A stretch of DNA of 64,000 bases from Halicephalobus mephisto (Eukaryota; Nematoda; Chromadorea; Rhabditida; Panagrolaimidae). Location: the NCBI GenBank assembly GCA_009193035.1, contig SWDT01000111.1, forward strand, positions 62,001 to 126,000. Direction: 5' to 3'. This document shows, piece by piece, positions 11,991 through 25,016 of this stretch. How positions within the stretch are numbered: the first letter of the stretch is position 1; every line of letters starts with the position of its first letter. The notes under the pieces are model-generated. The model was not told the DNA's origin. It did no database searches and saw only the letters and a program-made list of their open reading frames with translations. The translations under genes and the position numbers were made by a program.

Positions 11991-13560
11991 AAATGTTTCT
12001 GGTTTTTTATAAAATTAAAATTAACCTACATTAATTTGATGTTCTTTAATTTTTTCGAGAAGTTCATTTTCGTCCTTGTCTTTAATCCGAAATCCGAATT
12101 TTCCGATCACCCTTGAAAAATTTGATTTAATTAATGCTTTTTTAAAATCAAAAAATTTCAAATTTCTAAAAATTTGATTTTTAAAATTTAAAAATAATAA
12201 ATTTTTTTTAAAATTTAAAAATAATAATTTTTTTTTTTAAATTTAAAAATAATAAATTTTTTTTAAAATTTAAAAATAATAAATTTTTTTTTTAAATTTA
12301 AAAATAATAAATTTTTTTTTTAAATTTAAAAATAATAAATTTTTTTTTAAATTCAAAAATAATAAATTTTTTTAAAATTATTTATTTTTAAAAATTTCAA
12401 TTTTGTTCGAAATTTGTCTATTTGGAAAAATGGATTTGAACTTGTTTTAGAATTTTCATTTTTGGAAATCCAGTTTTGGCTTCAAATGATATCAGTTTCC
12501 GTTCTTTATTGATGTTCGTCTTTTACATTGATCAAAATTAATCTATTTTTTTGCAAACTTCTTTGGAAAGGTTTTGAACGATTCTGGATACTGTAGAAAA
12601 TTTGAGAAATTTTAGAGAGTATCATTGAAGCTTCTAGAATCTTCCAGAATCTACTAGAGGGCTCTGGAATCAGAAATTATAGAAAATTCTGAAAATTTTG
12701 AAAATTTCGAAACTTCTGAGAATTCTGAAAATTCTGAAAATTTTGAAAATTCTGAGAATTTTGTTGAAACTTTTAGAATTTTCTAAAATCCAAAAAAAGG
12801 TTTCTAGAATTCTCCAGAATTTACTAGAAAGTTGTAGAGTCAAAAATTTTAGAGATTTTAGAAGATTCTGAAACTTTTGAAGAACTTTATTGAAACTTCT
12901 GGAGTTCTCTGAAATCCTGTAGAAGGCTTATTTTGGAGCTTTTCGAAATTCATTAAAGTTCAGAAGTCGACATCTGGAATCAACAATTCTGGAAAATTTT
13001 AAAAAATTTGAAAACTTTGAAGCTTCTGGAATCCAATGGAAGGCTCTTTAAAACTTTCCAGAATCCTGTAGAAACTTGTCGAACTGGCATCTGAAGTCCA
13101 ATTTTCAATAAGATTTCGAAAATTTAATAAAATTTTCCGGAATTTCAAAAAATTTTCTGAAATTTTATAAAAAATCTAGTTGAAGATCCCGAAAAAATTT
13201 GAACTTTGTTGACATTTCTGAAATTTTTTAGGATCTTATAAAATTTTTTAGAGTTTTCCGGAATTTTCAGGATCTAGTGAAAAATTTAAACGAACATGTA
13301 AAACAAACATTTTTTTAATTTTTAAAAATTAATGATTTTAAATATAACTTTTTTTTAAATTTAAATTTTTAGAAAATTTATGATTTTAAATTTAATTTTT
13401 TTTTAAGTTAAATTTTAAAAATTAATAATTTTAAATATAATTTTTTTTAAATTAAATTTTAAAAATTAATGATTTTAAATTTAATTTTAAAAAATTAATA
13501 ATTTTAAATATAATTTTTTTTAAATTTAAATTTTTAGAAAATTTATGATGACCTTTCTTG
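11991..13560. repeat. Low-complexity arrays
   Basis: 12180-12370 is a ~32-bp tandem array of AAATTTAAAAATAATAAATT-like units. 12600-13300 is a run of degenerate GAAAATTCTGAAA / TCTAGAATCTTCCAGAAT words. 13310-13550 is a ~60-bp AT-rich tandem array. No gene was seen. Confidence 0.65.
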
Positions 13561-16134
13561 ACCTTTAGGATTGTTCAAAAACAGAAACCAGTTTTTCCAA
13601 AATTGAAACAACATCATCGGCGCCGTCTGAACCGTGTTTGTTTGGCTTAGAAATCTGGGTAATCAACTGATAACACATCCGTTTATTTGTCTTCTTTGCC
13701 TCTGGCGCCAATGATACCTCGAGACAAAAGAAACAAAAAAATTAAAAAACAAAAAAAAAATAAAAAAATACAGGCCAAAAAAAAATCAGATTTTCGATCA
13801 CTTGTTAATTTTTATTTTTATTTTTATTTTTTATAAGGTATTGTTTCATTCATTTTTGAAATTCAGTAAGTTATGTACATTAGCCGAAAATGGAGCTGAG
13901 CCGATTTTGCGCACTTCAAGTTTGGGTTCTTTGGTTTTATCCCTCACGGTCCCTATCGTTTTCTGGTTGTTTCTGTCTCTCTCAACCAGTTCAGTTTATT
14001 TCTTTATCGGTGTTTTTTCAAGGGGATTTCATATATCACGTTTTGTTTTCTAATCTCCTAGAAATTTAAAAATTTGGAAATTTAAAAATTATTAAAAATT
14101 TTAAAATTCTTAGAAATTTAAAAATCATTAAAAATCTAAAAATTTTTTAAATTTAAAAATTCTTAGAAATCAAAATTTTTAAAATCTAGTTGGAAGTTCT
14201 GGATTAGGATGGTAGACTTTTGAATTTTCAGATGATTTCGAAGGTTTTAAGTTTTAGAGGATTCTGGATTTTTTGAGAATTTCTTAGGCTGGTCTAGAAT
14301 TTATAAAAATTCTAGGAAATTCCGAAAAATCCCAGCAGATTCAAAAATTCTTACTAATCTTACAGAAGTTTTCAGAATTTTATGTACAGTACTCTAGATG
14401 TCTCTAAAATTTCTAAAAATTAAAAATTAAAAAAATTAAAAATTAAAAATTCTAAAAATTAAAAATTTCTAAAAATTAATAATTCCTAAAAATTCCTAAA
14501 AATTTCTAAAAATTCCTAAAATCCCTAAAAATTAAAAATTCTTTTGAAATAACTTCTTAATAAAATTAATTTTTATTTTTAAATATTTTAATTTCTGAAA
14601 ATAACTTCATATATGAGGTTCTATTTTATATTAAATATTTTGATTTTGAAAAACTTCACATATGAAGTTCTTTTTTAAAGTAGAATATAATTTTTCAAGT
14701 TTTTGATTTTCTACTTTTTAAGATTTCATATATGAAGTCTTAAATTTTTTAAATTTTTGTTTGAAAAAATTCCAAACATATTATTTTTTAATTTATATTG
14801 GAATATTGAAAATTAATAGTTATCTTATGACGTGTTTTCTTGGTTTCCAAATTTAAGTTTGGAAGTGTGTCTGTTTTTTGTTTTCCTGCGCAATCGATGG
14901 ATTCAACGTGATCGATTCCACCGTTAATATGTTGTTGATAATGAAGAAATCAGACACTAGAACATTCAGTCAAGTTTTGTTATGGTATGGAACTGTTCAC
15001 TGAACGTATATTAAGTGATTTATCATCGTTAACTGTGTTAAAACAGGAAAACTGTTTTGATAAACTTTTTTATTAATTTTAATTTTTGTACTTAAGTTGA
15101 TAAATGAATTACGTACGTATGGCGGGATTTTAAAAAATAACTAGGTAGGTTTAAAATCGAAAAAAGTTTAAAAAAAAGTAAAAAAGTTTAAAAAAGTTTA
15201 AAAAAATTAAAAAAAATTAAAGATTTTTCTTTGAAAAGAAACGCGAGTGGAATTCAGGGAAAATCGCGTCGAGACCCATGCACCGATTACGGTAGATAGT
15301 TGGTGGTTTCGTTACTGCCGGTTTAAGTATCGCCTTTATTAATTTATGAATTTTTTTAAAATTAAAATTTTGCGAATTTTTTTAAGGATTTTTTAGAATT
15401 TCATGAATGAGTAGAATATTTTAGAATTTTACGATGATTTTCGAAATCTTAAAATTTACAAATTTTCAAAACCATCTAAATTCGAAAATTCTGATATTTT
15501 CTAAAAAATACTCCAAATTCGCGTCGGGATACCTTCAGAAATGTTTCTATTTTTATTTCTTAAAGGTATGATTTTAGAAGTTCTATGAAAACGATCATTT
15601 TCATATTTGTGAAACAGTGATTTTTGGTTTTCTCATTTATTACAAATTGTGGCGATCTTAAGACAGCTAAAATCACGAAAATATAGTTTCCAAAAATTAA
15701 CTTTGGACATTTAGTCATAGATTACCGATTTTTATAAAATTTTTCTGATTTAAATTTCTTTAATTTTCTGATTTAAATTTTATAAATGTTTATATAATTT
15801 TTCTGATTTAAATTTTATAAATGTTTATATAATTTTTCTGATTTAAAATTTTTATTTTTAATTTCCAACAACCTCGAAAAAAGTCGTTTATTTTTGTCCC
15901 TAATTTTTGAAGAATTTCCTACTTCGAGATTTTAATTTTTCTCTGATCTACATTTTTAAATTCCCTACCAATGTGACAAATACGTAGATCACCTGTTTGT
16001 TCCGTTATCTGATTGTCAGACGGATCGTCGCCAAATGGTCCTTCAGGAATTTGATGTCTTAGGTATCAATGATGAATGTGATACCATTCCGAACGTGAAA
16101 CGAAAATAAATATTGTCGTAATTTCTATTTTCAG
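13561..16134. other. Gene-free AT-rich stretch with unique islands
   Basis: Islands of mixed sequence occur at 13620-13730 (including CTGATAACAC), 14830-15010, 15230-15340 and 15960-16100. Three near-palindromes close to ACTTCATATATGAAGT lie at about 14605, 14650 and 14720. 15730-15850 is a short tandem array. An 83-codon hydrophobic frame at 13802-14053 has no splice or coding support. Confidence 0.45.
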
Positions 16135-16237
16135 AAATATTTAAGTACAAGGCTCGTGATGACGGTCGATGGCTCGTCGTCAAGTGCTCTCGATTGCCAA
16201 GTCCCTGATTAATCCCGAAATTCCCATTCGAGACTTG
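16135..16237 (+). other. Weak candidate 5' exon
   Basis: A TTTTCAG acceptor (ends 16134) is followed by 103 nt and a GTCAGT donor at 16238. An ATG at 16169 opens 23 codons (MARRQVLSIAKSLINPEIPI...) up to the donor. It may be a 5' exon of the SLC17 gene 8.8 kb downstream or part of an unrecognised gene. Joined directly to 25016 it would run into a stop in the frame that overlaps the transporter start, so it would act as a leader with an upstream frame. Evidence is splice signals and composition only. Confidence 0.25.
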
Positions 16238-17030
16238 GTCAGTTTTTAATTTTTATAAAAAATAAAATATTTTTCAGGATAAATCAAAAAATTCCGAATG
16301 CAATTCGAATGTTTTTTATTTAAAAATAATCCTTAATTTTCTGGAGATTATTAAATTCTGGTTAAAAAAGTGAGTGAAATTAAAAAATTTTAATTTTATA
16401 AAAAATGATTTTTAACATTTAACTTTGAACATGGATGAATTTTGTATTTGTAAATTCTTTGAATTAGAGATTTTTGTATTTCAATGAGGAATTTTCGGAA
16501 TCAATATCTGCAATCCAAAGTTCTGAAAATTTGGAAATTTATAATCGAAAAAATTTGTAATAATTTTAATTTATTATTTTTGCAATAGTTTGGGAATCTC
16601 AATTGACAGTATTTTCACTTTGCCAAAGTTTAATCTTCCAACTTTAACTCTCAGAAGTATCCGGCAGTTTCTGAAATCAAAAATCTTGTTGAAGGTTCTG
16701 GAGTCTTCCGGGATACTGTAGATATATTCAGAGCATTTCAGAACCCTGTGGAAGTTTTTAGAATTCTCTGAAATTCTAGATATTTTTAGAATCTCACAAG
16801 TTCCAGAATCCATTAAAAATTTCCGGAACTTCTTAGAATCTCAGAAAATTCTGAAATCTTAGAATCCTCTAAATCTTCCAGAATCTCGTATAAATTTTCA
16901 TAATTCTTTTTTTTTAATTTACTTTTAATTTCTGTTTTTGATTTTTTACAATAATCAAAGTTGGTTATTTGGCAAGTTTTAAAATGATTTTTCGGGGAAT
17001 TCCGCTATATACCTGGCTCATCGACATCCC
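16238..17030. other. AT-rich spacer
   Basis: Degenerate GAATCT / TTCTAGAAT words (16640-16900) within A/T-rich sequence. No gene was seen. Confidence 0.5.
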
Positions 17031-17249
17031 TAAGGGAGCTTGTCTAAAATATATAAGGCTTATATGGCGCTTTTCTGGACCCCCCTCCCCCTGTAAACCT
17101 TACATATTTTAAGCAAACTCCTTAAATTTTAAAAAAGCTAAAATAACCCCTAAGGGAACTTGTCTAAAATATATAAGGCTTATATGGCGCTTTTCTGGAC
17201 CCCCCCCCCTTCCCCTGTAAGCCTTACATATTTTAAGCAAACTCCCTAA
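17031..17249. mobile_element. Two copies of MITE family 3
   Basis: Near-palindromic elements lie at 17031-17124 and 17151-17249. Each opens TAAGGGAGCTTGTCTAAAAT (or a close variant) and closes with the inverted form; the reverse complement of the right end reads TTAGGGAGTTTGCTTAAAAT. Between the arms is a C-rich segment after TGGCGCTTTTCTGG. A third copy is at 46008-46104. No coding capacity. Confidence 0.8.
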
Positions 17250-18160
17250 TCCTTTATCGGGAAATTATACGTTCCTGATCCTTGATTCTTATTGTGTCTG
17301 CACAAATAAGTAGTTCGAATTCAGGTTTTGTCAACATTACTTTTGAAAAGTACACTTACAAAAGGAATCCAGCATGACTTAAGTGCTAACGTGACTTTTT
17401 TTAAAAAATACTGTAAATAAAATAAATTTTGTAACTTTATGGAAAAAATTCAAAAAATAAATTTGTTTACTTTTTTCCTAAAGGAAGTTAATCAAGTACG
17501 TGTGAAACAAAAGTCGGATTTTTCGATTTTTTTATCCCGACGAAAAGGATTACTCGGTAAAAAACAAAAAATTTAAATCGGAAATTATCTAATACAATTT
17601 TTTGAAATCAGAATTTTACTTTTTGTGGTTTTTTCGAATATTTCTTCGACGATTACTTTGTAAAATTAAAAAGTAAGAAATATTTAAATTTTTTAAATGT
17701 TTTTTAAATTAGAATATTAAAAAATTTTACGAAAATTAAAAAAAAAGTTTTATAGAATTTGTGTCGAAATAATTTAATATTTTCGAAAATTGTAAAATTT
17801 TATAAATGAAATACTGTTGTTTTTAGAATTCCCCAAAATCTAATAAAAAAATTTTTAAATTTTGTAATTTTTTAAATTTTATAAATGGAATACTGTAGTT
17901 TTTAGAATTCCCCAAAATGTAATAAAAAAATTTTTTAATTTTGTAATTTTTTAAATTTTATAAATGGAATACTGTAGTTTTTGGAATTCCCCAAAATCTA
18001 ATAAAAAAATTTTTTAAAATTATAATTTTTAAAATTTTATAAATGGAATATTGTTGTTTTTAGAATTCTCCAAAATGTAATAGAAAAAAACTTTTAAATT
18101 TTGTAATTTTTTAAATTTTATAATACGAGTGATGGATGGTATAATAACAATTATAAAACA
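17250..18160. repeat. AT-rich spacer and ~110-bp tandem array
   Basis: 17790-18130 holds about four copies of a unit containing AAATGGAATACTGTAGTTTT and AGAATTCCCCAAAATCTAAT. Sequence before it is unique and AT-rich. No gene was seen. Confidence 0.65.
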
Positions 18161-18555
18161 ACACAGATGATTCATAATCGCTTTTAACTAAGCGTTATTG
18201 AACGTACTCGATTATACTCATTCTTCTACATAGGAATTAAAAACAAAAATGGAGAGATATGATTCTGTGGTCATTTTAAGTTTCATATATCCAATGAATA
18301 TGATCGAATGCGCTCAATTACAAGTAATTGTGGAATATCTGTGATATTTCATTCCAACACTGGTATCCTAGTGTATTACTATACAGATGACTCACAATCG
18401 CTTTTAACTAAGCGTTATTGAACGTACTCGATTGTGCTCATTCTTCTACATAGGAATTAAAAACAAAAATGAAGAGTTATGATCCCATGTTGATTTTAAG
18501 TTTCATATATTCAATGAATATAATCGAGTACGTTCAATTACAAGTAGTTGTGGAA
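18161..18555. repeat. Tandem pair of ~175-bp units with internal inverted repeats
   Basis: Two units start near 18163 and 18383. Each contains CGCTTTTAACTAAGCG, then ATTGAACGTACTCGATT, and about 100 nt later its inverse. In the second unit the arms (18417-18433 and 18522-18538) are perfect over 17 bp. The layout resembles a duplicated small inverted-repeat transposon. No coding. Confidence 0.75.
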
Positions 18556-21370
18556 GACTTGTAAACTGTCACAAAATCAACGCGCAGGTTACTGTAGTTC
18601 TCATTAGATCCCTGATATCCGTGTCGAGACAATTTCATTACAATGCCCATTTCTGTTCTTTTATAAAATAAAATGTAAGATTATGAACAGGATACTGTAG
18701 AATTTTCAAAAACTTAATAGAAAAAAGATTTAAAATCGAAAATTTTTAGGATATTCTAAAAATTTACATTGAGTAAATTTCGTAATTTTTTAAGTTTTTA
18801 TAATTTTGTAATTTTAAAGAAACTTTTAAAATCGGTGTAAATTTGATTTTAAATTTTTTTAAATTCAAAAATTTTTGAGATAATTTTACAATTATATCTA
18901 TTTTTGAAATTTTTATGATTTTTTGGAATTTTTTACTTTCAAAGAAACTTCTAAAATTGATGTAAAACTCGGATTTTGGAAATCCCTCAAAAATTCTAAA
19001 AATTATTCTCGAAAAAATTCCATAAATATATTTTTTTTTAAAATTTATAATGTTGTGATTGTGACTAACGGATCTGGACAATTGACGTCATCAAATGCCT
19101 CAAACTAGTACATCTTTAGAATTATTTTTTCGATCTTCCTGAAATCCTTCGAGATGAATAGAATCCACTCGATCGGTAAACCAGATCAATCAAACAATTT
19201 TGGCCAGACGCTCCTCCTCCACTCTGAATCGAGAATAAAATTTTTCCGAAAAATTAATTTTCGAAAGTAAAAAAATTTTTAATTATAAATTTGGAAAATT
19301 TAAAAATGAATCTTGAAACGAAAAAAATTCTACCGTTTCCTGCATGGATTTTACTGTAAGTTTTTTTTGGTTTTATTTTAGGTACTTAAAAGGACATTTG
19401 TGGAATTTTGATTGACATTATGGATTTTTGGAAATGGATACTTGAGCGACGAAAAAATGCATTTTTTAAACAAAAATTGCGGGGGTGAAATTTATTTCAA
19501 AATTTTGACGTTTTATAAGTCGTAATATTAAAAAATTTAAATAATTTTAATTTTAAAAAACATGAAAAAATTTTTCAAAATAATTTTTAGATAAAATCAA
19601 ATATTTTTTATTTAAAAATTATTTCAAAAAAAATTTTTTTTAATTATTTCAAAAAAAATTTTTTTTAAATTATTTTTTAAAAAATTTGGATTTTTGTTTT
19701 TTAATTTTTTTGGATTCTATTATTTTTTAGGAAATTCTGGATGAATTCAGAAGTTGATTAAGATTTTCGGAAATTTCTGGAGTTTTCATCGGATTTTGAA
19801 GAATTCTGAAAGTTTTTAAGAATTTTTATTCGATTGTAGAAGATTCTGAAAATTCCTCTTAGAATCTTCCGGAATCTCAAAGAAGCTTCAGAAATCTTAA
19901 AGGAATTTTACAAATATTCCAGATTCTAAAATATTCTACAAAATTCTAAAATCTTTAATATTTTCGAAAATTCTAGAATGTTTTACAAAATTCTTAAAAA
20001 TTTTAAAGTCTTTAATATTTTTGAAAATTCTTAAAAATTCTAGAATGTTCTACAAATTTCTTGAAGATACAAAAATTTCCTACAAAATTTTGGAGGATTC
20101 TAAAATCTTTGATATTTTTGAAAATTTTTTATTAAATTCCTAAAAATTCTAAAATCTACAAAATTCTCGAAAATTATTGATCATTTGAGAAACTTAAAAA
20201 ATTTCATATTGTGATTATAATTGTTGATTTTTAATTTATTTAATGGTGTGTGAATTTGTTAGTTTTTTTAAATTTTATTTTTGATTAAAATCGTGTACGA
20301 AATTCCTGAAATTTTTAATCAAACACACAAACAATAGATTTGAAAATTCTTTTGTAAACAGTTCTAAAAAAATTTAAATCTTAATGAATAATAAAACTAA
20401 TAAATAAAATTCTTTTTTTAGTTCAAAATTATAAAAAATTTCAAATATTTTTAAAATTTATTTTTGACTGATTTTGATGACTCAAAGATTAGTCAAAATT
20501 TATGTAAATTAAGATGATTAAATTTTTAAATATTATTAATTTTATTTTTTGCGAAATTTTAAAATATTTGAAATTCGAATTTTTTAAAATTTTTTAATTA
20601 AATTTTATTTAAATTTTTCGATGTTTAAAATTTTTTGATTAAATTTTATTTAAATTCAAATTTTTCGATTTTATTTAAATTTTTTGATTTTTAAAATTTT
20701 TGAATTAATTTAGTTTTGTTTAAATTTAAATTTTCTGAATTTAAATAATTTTAAAATAAATTAAAAATTTCGAAATTCGCAACTTTGAAGACTGTCTTAC
20801 TGTAGATAAGGACCTACCGTATTCATATAGTTTTGAGTAATTTTAATTTATAAAAATTAAATTTTTTATTTTTTATTTTTTATTTGATTAATCGTATTTT
20901 TTTAATTTTTGGTTTTTTCGACTCCATGATCTTTTTTGTTTGAACATCATAACCACTCATGTCCGTTGACGGATAAATGGATTTATTTTTTTTATAAAAG
21001 TAGAAATTCAGGGACAAAGAAGTTTTTTGCAATGTCCAGCAAGATTGCCTTTGGCTATTTTTCAATTTTTTAATAACTTTAAATTTTTAAAAATTTACTT
21101 TTTAATTTTCAATTGATCAAGAACGAATTTTTGATTTTTTTTTATAAAATTTTGAGGAATTTCCGAAAAGTTTGAGTAAACAATTTTTGATCAACCACGC
21201 TGTCAAGAAGTTGACCGTGTGGGTTTTAGGAATGTAGGCTGGACATATTGTAAACAGTGGGAATACAAAAGACAAAAATTAGTTACCGATTTACTGTTAA
21301 ATTCACAGTTGTTTTTGCCGAATAATCATTGTTGGAAAATTTTCTACAATATTTCAAAAAATTCTAAATT
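18556..21370. other. Gene-free AT-rich stretch
   Basis: Contains degenerate TTCTAGAA / GAAAATTCT words (19740-20170) and A/T runs. Short open frames here show no family signal or splice support. No gene was seen. Confidence 0.5.
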
Positions 21371-21374
21371 GCTC

Positions 21375-21850
21375 TAATTCAGTAAATATTAAGTAAGAAA
21401 ATTTTTAGATTACTGTAATTTAGGGAATATTGAACTTAAAAATTCTTAGATTACTGTAATCTAGGGAATATTAAATTTAAAAATTTTTAGATTACTGTAA
21501 TTTAGTCAATATTAAATTTAAGAATTTTTAGATTACTGTAATTTAGTCAATATTGAACTTAAAAATTCTTAGATTACTGTAATTTAGTCGATATTAAACT
21601 TAAAAATTTTCAGATTACTGTAATTTAGGGAATATTAAATTTAAAAATTTTTAGATTATTGTAATTTAGGGAATATTAAATTTAAAAATTTTCAGATTAC
21701 TGTAATTTAGAGAATATTGAACTTAAAAATTTTCAGATTACTGTAATTTAGGGAATATTAAATTTAAAAATTTTCAGATTACTGTAATTTAGTCAATATT
21801 AAATTTAAAAATTCTTAGATTACTGTAGTTCAGTAAATATTAAATAAATT
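21375..21850 (+). repeat. Minisatellite, ~42-bp unit, about 11 copies
   Basis: The unit reads AGATTACTGTAATTTAGGGA followed by ATATTAAATTTAAAAATTTT. Alternate copies carry TAGTCAATATT in place of TAGGGAATATT, so variant types are interspersed. TTTTTAG or TTTTCAG occurs in every unit, resembling serial splice acceptors. Confidence 0.85.
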
Positions 21851-22964
21851 TAAAAACACTTATTCATTTTCAATAATTTTTCGTATTTTACAATAAAGTA
21901 AAAATTTATAAAATATTTACTGAATTAAATTGTTTATAAATTTGGATTTATTTTTTTATTAAAGTATTTCGAATATTTAATGACGCATGACGTAAATAAA
22001 TCAGTTTTAAATACCGTAATCTGTTTGAATAACTTCTTTGACCAAAATAAAATAAAAGAGAAAATTAATTTTGATTTTTGATTTACGTAGTTAAATTTTA
22101 TAAATAAAATTTTAAAGTTTAAAGTTTTTTTATTTTTAAAATTAATTTTTTTATTTTAAATTTTTTTTACTTTTTAGATTTTTTTTAAATTTCTTAATTT
22201 TAAAATTTTTATTTTTTAGAATTTTTAGATTTTTAAAATTTTAAAATTTCTGAATTTTTAGATTTTTAAAATTTTTAGATTTCTGAATTTTTAGATTTTT
22301 AAAGTTTTTTATTTTTAAATTTTTTTATTTTTAAAGTTTTTATTTTTAAATTTTTTTAAATTGAAATATCTCCGTATTTTGCAGTTTTTGATTAGTTGCA
22401 ATTTATAAAAATCCTGACCCAAAACAAGCTTTTATTCACGAGATCCTAAATCAGATGTAACTTCCCCAATTTGCTTCGATATCTTCCTCCGATCTCTTTC
22501 ATGGAGTTTTTCCTGTCAGCGGATTACATAATCCATTGGGAGGGAAACGTTTCCTTGGAAGTGAACTGGTTTGGAATCTTGTAAATTTCGGATTTGGTCT
22601 TTCTTTCGACCATTCAGGCCACTTTAAACATCTCCAACTTTCGTTTATTGCATCATTGGATTTAATAACAATTAAAATTTTTTATAAAAGAAAGTTAATT
22701 TAATTATACTTTTTTAAAAATCAAGTTAATGTCCTGAGGCTGTTTTTTATTTTTGGCGGATTTCGGATTGGTTACGAATTGTTCGTTTTTCGTAGATTTA
22801 ACGTCTTCCACGTTTTTTTTAGGTTTTATTGATAGTTTTAAAAATTTGTTTATTTTACAGTAAACGCGTTTTAGAAACGGGGAGTTAAAGTAAAGAATTC
22901 CAATCATATTTTTTGCCAAATTTTGTTTTTCTTTCAGATTGTGCTTTGGTACCAATTCTCACTT
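21851..22964. other. AT-rich spacer with one mixed-composition island
   Basis: 22430-22650 is less AT-rich and non-repetitive. No gene was recognised; a distal regulatory region of the downstream transporter is possible but not shown. Confidence 0.4.
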
Positions 22965-23430
22965 ACGCTTGGGAATAAGCGACATTGTTGTGACCATCAG
23001 AGTTTTCGTGGCAGAAATTAATTTCATTTTTTTTAAATTCCTTGTGCGCTGGTAAATAAGCGACTTTATTTTTTTAAATTTTGTTTTTTTAATGTTAATT
23101 GTTACTTGCGCTGGGAAATAAGCAAATCCGACATAGTTATAGGTGACTTTATTTTTTTAATGTTAATTGTTACTTGCGCTGAGGAATAAGCAACTTCATT
23201 TTTTTAAATTTTGTTTTTTTTAATGTTAATTTCCACTTGCGCTGAGGAATAAGCGAATTCGACATAGTTATAAGCGACTTTATTTTTTTAAATTTTATTT
23301 TTTTAATGTTAATTGTCACTTTGCGCTGAGGAATAAGCGAATTCGACATGGTCATAAGCGATTTCGCTTTTTTTAATTTTGTTTTTTGGTATCAATTCTC
23401 ACTTGCGCTTGAGAAAAAACGAACTTGTTT
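22965..23430. repeat. Tandem repeats with core CTTGCGCTGAGGAATAAGCG
   Basis: About seven copies of the core, separated by T-rich ATTTTTTTAAATTTTG and AATGTTAATTGTTA segments, at roughly 60-80-bp spacing. Open frames on the minus strand are repeat artefacts. Confidence 0.75.
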
Positions 23431-25015
23431 TGACCCTCGAGAGTGTCTCGACAAAAGTTGATTTTTTGCGATACAACTTATGACATAAATTACAACTAAA
23501 AACATATTATCGTACTTTTTTAGTTTTACGATTTTGTCGGATCTGATTCATCGATCGTGATTTTGATTTCCGTTATTTTTTGAAAAAAACTCAAAACGAA
23601 AATTCGTGATCAAGTACCCCGGAATTTCCGCATGAATTTGAATAAACAATTGCACAAAAAGGTTAATTCCTTCTTGATCAAACAAGAACAACTTTAAAAA
23701 GTTCAGGATACATCTCACTAGGTCAAGAGAGTCTCATCTATGAATTTTGTTTTTTAATAAAAATGGATCAGTGAAAGTTTTAATTTTTTTCGTTTTTTTG
23801 GATAGAGATAAGCTTACTGTTTAGGACTCGTTTTATTCTGGTTCTGAAGGTCCCTGGTTCGTCTCCATTTTGGACAAGTTTCCTGGAAATCGGACTAGTG
23901 CATTTTTGTTTTTTTTTAAATTAATTCATTTATAAAGTTAATTTTAAAATTACTTTATTTTAAAATTATTTCATTTATAAAATTAATTTTTATTTTAAAA
24001 TTATTTCATTTTTTAAATTAATTTCAACTCTTAAATTATTTTAATTTTTAAATTCCTTTATTTTAAAATTATTTAATTTTTTAAATTATTTCATTTTTTA
24101 AATTAATTTTTATTTTAAAATTATTTTTATTTTTATTTTAAAATTCATTTTTTTTACCGTAATTGGATTGACAAATAATGTTCTTTTTTCGTCAATGTGT
24201 CCCATAAATACCTTTTATTTTTTATTTTTAAAGATGCGTGGTTTCAATGACCCCATTACACCTCCAAATAATTTTGACTATTTTTAATTTTCGAAAAATC
24301 GAAAATAAAAAATACTATTAAGTCTGTTTTTTAAAATTTCTGACGGTTTCTGATCTGGAGGATAATCTTGGATCATTGGGGATTTTTCGAGAACGGCAAT
24401 TGTGACCTCTATTTTTAAGGATTCTGAATGTGGAAGAAATTTGGAATTTTAAAAATCATTTTGAAATTGAGATTCTGTGGAATTTTATAGAAAATTTCAG
24501 AATCCAATAAAAATTTCGAAAATCATAAAAAATTTAATTTTTCAAAATTATTATTTTTAAAATAATTTTTACTTCTAATCGTACATCATCCAAAATGTAA
24601 TTAAAATTTATTTTTATTTTTTTATCAAATTTTTATTAAATTATTTTTTTTCAAAAATGTAATTAAAATCAACTTTATCTTTTTTTTATCAATTTTTTAT
24701 TTTTTTTTCAAAATATAATTAAAATTAATTTTTTTTCAAAAATATAATTAAAATCAATTTTTATTTTTTTTGGTCAATTTTTTATTTTTTTTAAAAATAT
24801 AATTAAAATTAATTTTTTTTATCAATTTTGTGTTAAATTAATTTTTTTTCAAAAATGTAATTAAAATCAATTTTTATCTTTTTTATCAATTTTGTGTTAA
24901 ATTAATTTTTTTTCAAAAATGTAATTAAAATCAACTTTTATCTTTTTTGGTCAATTTTTTATTTTTTTTTAAAATGTAATTAAAATCAATTTTGTATTAA
25001 ATTAATTTTTTTCAG
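23431..25015. other. Upstream region of the SLC17 gene
   Basis: Unique mixed sequence at 23440-23910 gives way to A/T arrays; 24590-25005 repeats an AAAATGTAATTAAAATCAAT unit. It ends in TTTTTTTCAG (25015), one base before the start codon of the next gene. Confidence 0.5.
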
Positions 25016-25016
25016 A

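Noticed and set aside
13802..14053. Hydrophobic 83-codon frame resembling a small membrane protein
   Set aside because: T-rich sequence yields Phe/Leu runs; no splice, poly(A) or family support.
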